In this document: positions 1 through 4,398 of the stretch, piece by piece | How positions within the stretch are numbered: the stretch's first letter is position 1 | Layout of the letters: each line of letters begins with the position of its first letter | Assembly (NCBI GenBank): GCA_027022775.1 | Contig: JALVXO010000002.1 | Location: forward strand, 1-5,425 | Source: Campylobacteraceae bacterium | GTDB lineage: Bacteria; Campylobacterota; Campylobacteria; Campylobacterales; Sulfurovaceae | Reading direction: 5' to 3' | Length of the DNA: 5,425 nucleotides | Made by a program: the position numbers and the translations under genes | Notes under the pieces: generated by a model | What the model was told of the DNA's origin: nothing | Database searches by the model: none | What the model saw: the letters and a program-made list of their open reading frames with translations, nothing else

Positions 1-696
1 ATCTAGCCTGTAATCGCACCCTATATCGACAATATCGTAAAGGTAGCTTACATCTCTGTTTGCGCTTTTTAAACCGTGCTCTCTTAAAAGCTTTGCCCTT
101 TTGTAAAACTTCTCATCTTTAAAACTTAAAACCGCCCCCTTTAGGGTATTATCAAGCTTGTAATTTAGCGAAAAAACCGCAATATCGCCGCTTACTTCAA
201 CATCACTCTCAATTATCGGGGCATCTGTAAAATCCTCTATAACAATCAGCCCGTTTTTTGCCGCCAGCTCTTTTATATCCCCAATATCCTGTTTTAAACC
301 GGCAAAATGGCTCACTACAACCGCCCTTAACTTTTTTGATCTGTTTTGCTTAATTGCCTCTTGCAAAGATTCAAAACTCATCTGGTAAGTTTTTGGTTCA
401 ATATCTGTAAAGATTGGTTCACTGTCAAAATGGCGGATACTCTCTGGAATATCCACATAAGAGTTAACTGCACAAATTACCTTGTCGCCCCTTTTTAAAT
501 CTATCGCGCACATAGCCAGATGAATAGCGCTGGAGGGGTTGCTTACAGCCAAAGTGTAATCGTAATGCGATATATTTTTAAACCTCTCTTCCAAACCATC
601 TACAGCTTTTGGAATCCGGTTATAAAACACCTCTTCATCTATACCTCTGACAGCTTCAATATATGTAGGCTTATAAAAAGGGACTTTATGCTTCAT
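1..696 (-). CDS. DegT/DnrJ/EryC1/StrS-family PLP aminotransferase, N-terminal 232 residues (cut by window edge)
   Basis: An open frame without stops runs from ATG at 696 to the left edge. It resembles the large domain of fold-type I sugar aminotransferases (ArnB, PseC, WecE, DegT type), which convert keto-sugar nucleotides to amino-sugars with PLP. Visible family landmarks: substrate-entry start VPFYKP (5-10), phosphate-binding SNPSSAIHLA (52-61, usually SNGTAALHLA), PIFTDIEPKTY (94-104), VSHFAG (128-133), VIEDF with the PLP-ring Asp at D155, Lys candidate K180 in FSLNYK, REHG (205-208) and DIGCDYRL (224-231). The usual SFHPxKNxTTGEGG loop is badly altered: the His is N178 and the Gly-rich part is replaced by LDNTLKGA, one residue shorter. 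Start choice: TAAGGAA lies 7 nt before the ATG, and the promoter at 724-752 is just upstream. About 130-150 residues are expected beyond the window. Family assignment is firm; the substrate cannot be told. Confidence 0.88.
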   Translation of the reverse strand, partial: MKHKVPFYKPTYIEAVRGIDEEVFYNRIPKAVDGLEERFKNISHYDYTLAVSNPSSAIHLAMCAIDLKRGDKVICAVNSYVDIPESIRHFDSEPIFTDIEPKTYQMSFESLQEAIKQNRSKKLRAVVVSHFAGLKQDIGDIKELAAKNGLIVIEDFTDAPIIESDVEVSGDIAVFSLNYKLDNTLKGAVLSFKDEKFYKRAKLLREHGLKSANRDVSYLYDIVDIGCDYRLD

Positions 697-723
697 AAGA
701 AATTCCTTAAAAAATATCGCTAA

Positions 724-752
724 ATTATACCCAAAAATAGAGCTATAATCAA
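724..752 (-). promoter_or_regulatory. sigma70-type promoter of the aminotransferase gene
   Basis: Read on the minus strand there is TTGATT (747-752), a 17-bp spacer that ends in a T-run plus GGG, then a perfect TATAAT (724-729). It lies 27 bp before the ATG at 696. Both boxes and the spacing are near consensus, and the T-tract before the -10 box is typical of Campylobacterota promoters. It implies that the aminotransferase gene starts its own transcript rather than depending on read-through from the ATPase gene. Confidence 0.75.
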
Positions 753-799
753 AAAAATTGATTTTTATTTCAAAGTTTATATTAATAGTGTTAACAAAA

Positions 800-839
800 T
801 GTAAATGTGAAGGTAAAAGACACTTAAGCGATATTTACA
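800..839 (-). terminator. weak candidate terminator after the ATPase gene
   Basis: Just past the ATPase stop, on the minus strand, TGTAAAT (833-839) can pair with ATTTACA (800-806), and TTTTG follows. The stem is only 7 bp, AT-rich, and has a 26-nt loop, so termination would be inefficient; it may be chance in such AT-rich sequence. The rest of the 697-842 gap holds the aminotransferase promoter and a perfect 10-bp inverted repeat AAATATCGCT (712-721 and 827-836) of unknown meaning. No other gene is seen there. Confidence 0.25.
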
Positions 840-842
840 AAA

Positions 843-2033
843 TTAATATAAAAAGCCAAACAGCCATAATGGGATTTTATTTTTAAATCCAATCTCAATA
901 TCATCGGCAGCAATAAAACTGTTTTGCATATCTTTAATTTGATTAAAGCTTTTATTCTTCCCGCCTATTTCAAAAATATATTTTTCATTCACCATGAAAT
1001 CGCCATTTTTAGGATAGTGTAAACTGTTATTATACTGAAGCTGAGAAACAAAAAAAGTTTCTCTTATCGTTCCAATTACTCTTTTATTGCATAATATTTC
1101 AAAAAGATTGGTATTGTTTAAATATATTTTGCTGGGCTTTTGAATAAAAGCATTACCGCGGCTTATTCCATCTATTGTGTTAATTAAACTGCCTTTATTT
1201 AAATAAAGCAAATAGTGTTTTAAAGTATTTTTTGATACTCCTATAATTTTAGATATACCCTCATAACTTATTTCATAAGGATTGCTTCTGCATATAACCT
1301 GCAGCAATTTTTGCAATGATTCAATCTTAACAAAAGGAACATTATAAATTGCAGCAATATCAAAAAAAAGTGTCTCATTAACAATTTCTACCAATCTTTG
1401 GTGATAACTTATGCGCCCTTCCATAAAAAACGGATATGCTCCAAATTTCAAATACTCTTTAAAATATTTTAAAGGTTTAATCTTTTCTAAAATTTCAACT
1501 GTAATATCAATGTGGCTGGACAGCAATTCTTCCAAAGCATAAGCTTTTAAACTCTTGCCATTTTGCATTTCTATAAATTCACGCAAACTCAAAATTGGAA
1601 GTCTGTATATTAAAGCTCTTCTGCTTAAATCGCTTTGACACTCCTCTAAACTGATTGCCGAAGAACCGGTAAAAATAGTCTGTAATTCAAAAAAATCATA
1701 AATATTTTTTAAATCTATGCAAAAATTCTCTTTTTTATGAATTTCATCAATAACTAGCACTTTACCGCCATATTTAGCAAACTCCTCTGCTATTTCAAAG
1801 AGAGTGTGCGAAGCTGCTATTGGATGGTCGCAACTTATATATAAAAACTCATCGCTTTTTAAATTTAAACTTTTAAGATATTGTAAAACCAATGTAGTTT
1901 TTCCTGCGCCTCTAGCTCCGATAAGCGCAATCATTTTTGCATTAAAATCAATTTTATCAAACAAAAAACGACGATACTTTGGAAGTTTTTGAGACAATTT
2001 AAGTGTAGAATATTTTAAAAGCTGCTCTATCAT
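843..2033 (-). CDS. AAA-type ATPase with DUF4143-like C-terminus (COG1373 type)
   Basis: A 396-residue P-loop ATPase of the AAA_14/DUF4143 kind, a large family of mostly unknown role found patchily in bacteria and archaea. Walker A is GARGAGKTT (39-47), Walker B VLVIDEIH (92-99), sensor-1-like FTGSSA (121-126), and an arginine pair SRRALIYRL (137-145) in the usual place. Residues about 250-285 look like a winged helix (ISKIIGVSKNTLKHYLLYL). The C-terminal part has GDF (344-346) and IFEIGGK (353-359), which resembles a degraded PD-(D/E)xK nuclease core as commonly seen in DUF4143. No signal peptide or membrane segment, so cytosolic. Length fits the family (about 380-430). Start: GGAG lies 7 nt before the ATG. 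It is more AT-rich than its neighbours (GC 18/60 at 901-960 and 19/60 at 1261-1320, against 27/60 at 2221-2280 and at 4921-4980), which suggests acquisition by transfer. It appears to be a single-gene transcript. Function unknown. Confidence 0.9.
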   Translation of the reverse strand: MIEQLLKYSTLKLSQKLPKYRRFLFDKIDFNAKMIALIGARGAGKTTLVLQYLKSLNLKSDEFLYISCDHPIAASHTLFEIAEEFAKYGGKVLVIDEIHKKENFCIDLKNIYDFFELQTIFTGSSAISLEECQSDLSRRALIYRLPILSLREFIEMQNGKSLKAYALEELLSSHIDITVEILEKIKPLKYFKEYLKFGAYPFFMEGRISYHQRLVEIVNETLFFDIAAIYNVPFVKIESLQKLLQVICRSNPYEISYEGISKIIGVSKNTLKHYLLYLNKGSLINTIDGISRGNAFIQKPSKIYLNNTNLFEILCNKRVIGTIRETFFVSQLQYNNSLHYPKNGDFMVNEKYIFEIGGKNKSFNQIKDMQNSFIAADDIEIGFKNKIPLWLFGFLY

Positions 2034-2044
2034 TATATAACTCC

Positions 2045-2060
2045 AATCAATACATTGACC
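2045..2060. promoter_or_regulatory. palindrome copy A, candidate operator over the ATPase start site
   Basis: AATCAATACATTGACC matches the perfect palindrome GGTCAATGCATTGACC (2152-2167) at 13 of 16 positions, and all three differences are transitions. It sits directly downstream of the ATPase -10 box, over the predicted +1 position. A regulatory role is inferred from position and from repetition; no known regulator motif was recognised. Confidence 0.45.
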
Positions 2061-2062
2061 AT

Positions 2063-2068
2063 ATTATA
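2063..2068 (-). promoter_or_regulatory. extended -10 promoter of the ATPase gene
   Basis: On the minus strand TGT-TATAAT is a perfect -10 box with the TGn extension, 29 bp before the ATG at 2033. Transcription should start near 2056-2057 and give a leader of about 23 nt that carries the GGAG ribosome site. There is no good -35 box; the place where it would be (about 2086-2091) is inside palindrome B. The start site itself falls inside palindrome A, so a protein bound to A or B should block polymerase (inference). Confidence 0.6.
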
Positions 2069-2077
2069 ACATAAAAC

Positions 2078-2093
2078 GATTAATGCACTGACT
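2078..2093. promoter_or_regulatory. palindrome copy B, candidate operator over the ATPase -35 region
   Basis: GATTAATGCACTGACT matches the perfect palindrome at 12 of 16 positions, again with only transitions. Its centre is 33 bp from the centre of copy A. It covers the place of the ATPase -35 element. On the plus strand it is followed by six T's, and on the minus strand preceded by six A's, like copy C in the opposite orientation. Confidence 0.45.
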
Positions 2094-2118
2094 GTTTTTT
2101 AAATATAAGAGTCCAGTC

Positions 2119-2134
2119 AGTCAGTAGAGTGACC
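2119..2134. promoter_or_regulatory. palindrome copy D, degenerate
   Basis: AGTCAGTAGAGTGACC matches the perfect palindrome at 11 of 16 positions and keeps the outer GTCA and TGACC arms. Its centre is 41 bp from copy B and 33 bp from copy C. It is the weakest of the four and could be a decayed relic of a duplication. The adjacent CAGTCAGTCAGT (2114-2125) contains CAGTCAGT twice, in overlapping frames, each complementary to ACTGACTG at 2087-2094. Confidence 0.35.
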
Positions 2135-2147
2135 TATTTTTAACAAA

Positions 2148-2171
2148 AAACGGTCAATGCATTGACCGCTT
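2148..2171 (-). terminator. intrinsic terminator of the DUF455 gene, formed by palindrome copy C
   Basis: Directly after the stop codon of the DUF455 gene, the minus strand carries CGGTCAA, loop TGCA, TTGACCG, then TTTTTTG. The stem can be lengthened by a G-U pair and A-U pairs with the stop-codon region. This is a good rho-independent terminator. The same bases are the perfect 16-bp palindrome (2152-2167), the best copy of the four in this intergenic region, so it may serve both as terminator and as a protein-binding site. Confidence 0.7.
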
Positions 2172-2980
2172 TAGCACTCTTTTGCGCCTAAATCTATAAG
2201 TTCTTCGCAGCTAAAACCGGCCTGTTTGCGGCCATTTATGTCAAATTGGGAAGCTCTTGCGGCAAGGTTGTATTTTGAAATTATCTCTTTATATTTTGAG
2301 CGGTAATCATAGCCGTTTAAGTCGCAAATATACTTAAACCACTTGTCGCCCTTTCTGACATGGTCTATCTCTTCTTTGTAGATTATATCCAGCGCTTCTA
2401 GTATTTTTACAACTACAGGGTTTTTTCTAAAAGCAAAAAGCTTTGCACTAATTTTGGGGTTTACATCAAGCCCGCCCGCTTCAAAATACCTTGGAATTAC
2501 AGCCATCCTGTCAAGTACGCTTAATGCGGTTTTGTTTGCCATTTCAAAAAGCCCCTTATGCACCGGCAAATCGCCGTATTTTGCGCCAAGCTCTTCTAAA
2601 ATGGCATGCAGCATTTTAAAATGCCTTACCTCATCTTCGGCAACAACCAGCCAATCTAACTTAAACTCTTTTGGCATTTGTAAAAATCTATAAACCGCAT
2701 CCAGAGCCAAATCGATAGCGCTGTATTCAATATGCGCAATTGCGTGAGCCAGCGCAACAAGCCCCTCTTTGGAACTAAAATCTTTTCGCTTTGGCAACTC
2801 TTTTGGCGGAACAATTTTGCAAATTGCAGCATAAGAGGGCTCTTTTGCAATTTTTGGCTTAAAGCCGCCGTGCTCTATTTCTCTGCTTTTGCAAAACTCT
2901 ATTGCTTGGCTGATTATAAGCTCTTTTGTGTTAATATCGCTGCTAAATAGCGCTTTTTCTATTTTATTATAAAAGTCCAT
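2171..2980 (-). CDS. ferritin-like protein of the DUF455 family (COG2833), probable di-metal enzyme
   Basis: A 269-residue cytosolic, mostly helical protein. The pattern of metal ligands expected for a ferritin-like four-helix bundle is visible: HIE (83-85) in the first helix, ExxH in EDEVRHF (E117, H120) in the second, E167 in RYFEAGG in the third, and ExxH in EEIDHV (E204, H207) in the fourth. This would hold two iron (or Fe/Mn) ions. The family-typical ending with FDINGRKQAGF (246-256) is present, and length is normal. The reaction of the family is not established to my knowledge; oxygen- or radical-dependent chemistry, as in the related MiaE-like proteins, is a family-level inference. The ATG at 2980 is the only plausible start: an in-frame TAA lies 18-20 bases upstream and no Shine-Dalgarno is seen. 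It is divergent from the hydrolase gene, with 17 bp between the start codons. Confidence 0.88.
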   Translation of the reverse strand: MDFYNKIEKALFSSDINTKELIISQAIEFCKSREIEHGGFKPKIAKEPSYAAICKIVPPKELPKRKDFSSKEGLVALAHAIAHIEYSAIDLALDAVYRFLQMPKEFKLDWLVVAEDEVRHFKMLHAILEELGAKYGDLPVHKGLFEMANKTALSVLDRMAVIPRYFEAGGLDVNPKISAKLFAFRKNPVVVKILEALDIIYKEEIDHVRKGDKWFKYICDLNGYDYRSKYKEIISKYNLAARASQFDINGRKQAGFSCEELIDLGAKEC

Positions 2981-2987
2981 AAGGAGA

Positions 2988-2993
2988 ATTATA
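2988..2993 (-). promoter_or_regulatory. -10 box of the DUF455 gene, suggesting a leaderless mRNA
   Basis: TATAAT on the minus strand lies 7 bp before the ATG at 2980, so transcription would begin at or next to the A of the start codon. That fits the lack of a Shine-Dalgarno. No good -35 box is seen at the right distance, and the sequence overlaps the ribosome-site spacer of the divergent gene, so it could be chance. Confidence 0.4.
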
Positions 2994-2997
2994 TCTT

Positions 2998-3600
2998 ATG
3001 CAGTTAAAAGTTAAGCCTATGGGGGCGTATCAGACAAATTGCTATATTTTAAGCAACAATGGTGAAGATTTCATAATAGATCCCGGAGTTGACGCAACAT
3101 CTTGGGTTTTAAAAAATGTTAAAAACCCCGTTGCGATTCTAAACACCCACGGACACTTCGACCATATCTGGAGCAATGCCGAAATTGCAAAAGAGTTAAA
3201 CATCCCGATTTACTGCCCTAAAGATGACGCATTTATGTTAGAAAAAGACCCTTTTGGCTATGGCACGCCAAAATCCAAAGCTTCTGTTTTAGTCAAACCA
3301 GACCAGAAAATCAAAATAGGCAAAAGCGATTTTACCTTTTGGCACTTCCCGGGGCACACACCCGGATGCAGCGTAATAGAGTTTGGAAATATCTGGTTTA
3401 GCGGCGACTTTTTATTTGAAGGTTCAATCGGCAGATGGGATTTCCCGTATTCAAGCGCAGAGGATATGGCAAAAAGCCTTCAACGGGTAAAAAATTTCAA
3501 AGAAAACAGGCAACTGCTGCCGGGACACGGCGGATCCAGCACTTTAAAAAGAGAGTTAAGACACATAGATTACTGGATAAATGTGGTCATAAATTCATAA
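2998..3600 (+). CDS. metallo-beta-lactamase-fold hydrolase, short glyoxalase-II-like type
   Basis: A 200-residue MBL-fold protein with a full set of metal ligands: THGHFDH (50-56; H51, H53, D55, H56), H120 in PGHTPG, D137 in FSGDFLF, and H177 in LPGHGG. The first strand region PMGAYQTNCYIL (7-18) and IIDPG (26-30) are typical of the hydroxyacylglutathione-hydrolase-like group (COG0491, YcbL-like), which hydrolyses thioesters with two Zn/Fe ions in the cytosol. It lacks the C-terminal substrate-binding domain of classical GloB, so glutathione specificity is doubtful. AAGGAG (2981-2986) is a strong ribosome site but 11 nt from the ATG, longer than usual; the start is kept because the fold's first strand begins right after it. 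The promoter must lie inside the divergent DUF455 gene; I see no convincing one. Exact substrate unknown. Confidence 0.9.
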   Translation: MQLKVKPMGAYQTNCYILSNNGEDFIIDPGVDATSWVLKNVKNPVAILNTHGHFDHIWSNAEIAKELNIPIYCPKDDAFMLEKDPFGYGTPKSKASVLVKPDQKIKIGKSDFTFWHFPGHTPGCSVIEFGNIWFSGDFLFEGSIGRWDFPYSSAEDMAKSLQRVKNFKENRQLLPGHGGSSTLKRELRHIDYWINVVINS

Positions 3601-3612
3601 TTTTTTAATTTT

Positions 3613-3648
3613 TACTAAAAAATATAAACATTAAAATATTTTTTAGTA
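3613..3648. repeat. perfect 13-bp AT-rich inverted repeat, possible terminator of the hydrolase gene
   Basis: TACTAAAAAATAT (3613-3625) and ATATTTTTTAGTA (3636-3648) are exact inverted copies around a 10-nt loop, 12 bp after the hydrolase stop. A T-run (3658-3664) follows but is 9 bp off, and the stem has only one G/C pair, so it is a weak intrinsic terminator. The right arm reaches the -35 region of the next promoter, so it may instead, or also, bind a regulator. Confidence 0.45.
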
Positions 3649-3668
3649 TTAAATTAGTTTTTTTGTGG

Positions 3669-3674
3669 TATAAT
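3669..3674 (+). promoter_or_regulatory. extended -10 promoter of the outer-membrane protein gene
   Basis: TGG-TATAAT after a T-run, 33 bp before the ATG at 3708. The TGn extension and T-tract, with no clear -35 box (GTATTA at 17 bp), are typical of Campylobacterota vegetative promoters. It implies a leader of about 26 nt with AAGGA 6 nt before the ATG. Confidence 0.7.
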
Positions 3675-3707
3675 TGGTAAAATTCTCCAATCCTAAAAGG
3701 ATATACC

Positions 3708-4232
3708 ATGAAAAAAGTAATTTTAGCCGGTTTTGCATCTTTAAGCTGTCTGTTTGCCGCCGACCACAATTTATTGCCAAACTCATATTATCTCTTTGTT
3801 TCCCATAACAGTTTCTCAAACGCATCCAATGTGCAGAGCGCTTACTCATTTGATATCAGATTTAACCAAAACGATATACAGTTTGCCAACTTTTCTATTG
3901 ATACACTGCAGTATGTTTTAGAGTATACCCCTAGTGTAAAGTATGTTAATACAAATAAAGAAACCGGTTTTATTAAAGGCGGTGCAAACCTTTTATGGTA
4001 CCTGGACAATCCCAGCCCGTTTACAATGTATCTGCTTGGAGGTGTAGGGTTAAAATATGTTAACAATCCGGTAGATCCGCAAACTTTAATAGATGCTTAT
4101 ACAAATGCAGCAGTCGGCTTTGAATATAACATTAGAAGCGACATAGCTGTTGTTGCAGAAAAAAAGTTTACTTATGAAGGAGCCAATAAAAAAGAGTACT
4201 CAACAAGTTTAGGTTTTAGGTACAGTTTTTAA
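3708..4232 (+). CDS. small outer-membrane beta-barrel protein
   Basis: A 174-residue secreted protein. Residues 1-17 are a clear Sec signal peptide (MKK, hydrophobic stretch, cleavage expected at LFA-ADH). The mature part of about 157 residues alternates polar and hydrophobic residues in strands (for example YSFDIRF 46-52, FTMYLLGGVGLKYV 105-118, NAAVGFEYNI 133-142, IAVVAEKKFTY 146-156) and ends in SLGFRYSF, with the C-terminal Phe recognised by the BAM machinery. The size fits an eight-stranded barrel of the OmpA-N/OmpW-like class; there is no OmpA-like peptidoglycan-binding domain. C14 in SLSC is not a lipobox, since Ser rather than Leu is at -3. It has its own promoter and faces tal convergently, so it is probably monocistronic. 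Role (structural, adhesin or small-solute pore) cannot be told. Confidence 0.82.
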   Translation: MKKVILAGFASLSCLFAADHNLLPNSYYLFVSHNSFSNASNVQSAYSFDIRFNQNDIQFANFSIDTLQYVLEYTPSVKYVNTNKETGFIKGGANLLWYLDNPSPFTMYLLGGVGLKYVNNPVDPQTLIDAYTNAAVGFEYNIRSDIAVVAEKKFTYEGANKKEYSTSLGFRYSF

Positions 4233-4346
4233 TGTATCTGTTTAAATCAAAGCATCTGTATTTATGGTATTGTGCACAGGCAAAAGGTTTAATTTGGCTT
4301 TGGCTGCCAATATATAGATACATCTTGTAATACAAAATTTGGGTTT
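4232..4346. other. non-coding gap between the convergent genes, with inverted repeats
   Basis: The stretch after the barrel gene carries ATGTATCT (4232-4239) and its exact inverse AGATACAT (4316-4323), which enclose the palindrome TGTGCACA (4271-4278); TTGTAATACAA (4325-4335) follows. Together they could fold the 3' region of the barrel mRNA. I see no gene and no known RNA family here. Confidence 0.25.
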
Positions 4347-4374
4347 AAAAAGAGTGCATATTATCACTCTTTTT
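4347..4374. terminator. bidirectional terminator between the barrel gene and tal
   Basis: AAAAAGAGTG (4347-4356) and CACTCTTTTT (4365-4374) form a perfect 10-bp stem with an 8-nt loop. The T-run on one side and the A-run on the other let it work on both strands, as fits its place between the convergent genes (stops at 4232 and 4399). Confidence 0.8.
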
Positions 4375-4398
4375 GTCCAAAAGATAAATTGGCAAATT

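Larger units (their letters stand above)
2036..2168. repeat. degenerate tandem duplication of a unit of about 60 bp
   Basis: 2036-2094 and 2104-2168 can be aligned along their whole length. Both begin TATAA then (C or G)TCCA, continue through a palindrome ending in GTGACC or TTGACC, an A/T spacer with TAACA and ending AAAAC, and a second palindrome ending in G. From 2045 and 2119 on the two align without gaps at an offset of 74 bp, with 37 of 50 positions identical by my count. The second unit carries 2 extra bases near its start and an extra CAGT. The first unit includes the ribosome site and promoter of the ATPase gene; at the matching place in the second the -10 box is lost. Confidence 0.55.

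Noticed and set aside
520..723. Plus-strand open frame of 67 codons
   Set aside because: It lies opposite the aminotransferase start and promoter, which have clear motifs and a ribosome site; the plus-strand peptide has no recognisable features.
712..836. Inverted repeat AAATATCGCT / AGCGATATTT as ends of a small mobile element
   Set aside because: Only 10 bp, no target-site duplication seen, and one arm lies in the aminotransferase leader while the other is just past the ATPase stop; chance is as likely.
1804..1992. Plus-strand open frame opposite the ATPase
   Set aside because: Shadow of the Walker A and Walker B region of the minus-strand gene.
2045..2167. Short CRISPR-like array
   Set aside because: Repeats are palindromic, only 16 bp and degenerate, and the spacers (17, 25 and 17 bp) are too short; no cas gene nearby.
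2454..2950. Three open frames (2454-2693 plus, 2656-2850 minus, 2732-2950 plus) within the DUF455 gene
   Set aside because: All overlap the ferritin-like gene, whose metal-ligand motifs fix the true frame.
3708..3758. Lipoprotein signal in the barrel protein
   Set aside because: The Cys at residue 14 is preceded by S-L-S, without the Leu at -3 expected of a lipobox, and a signal peptidase I site follows at LFA-ADH.
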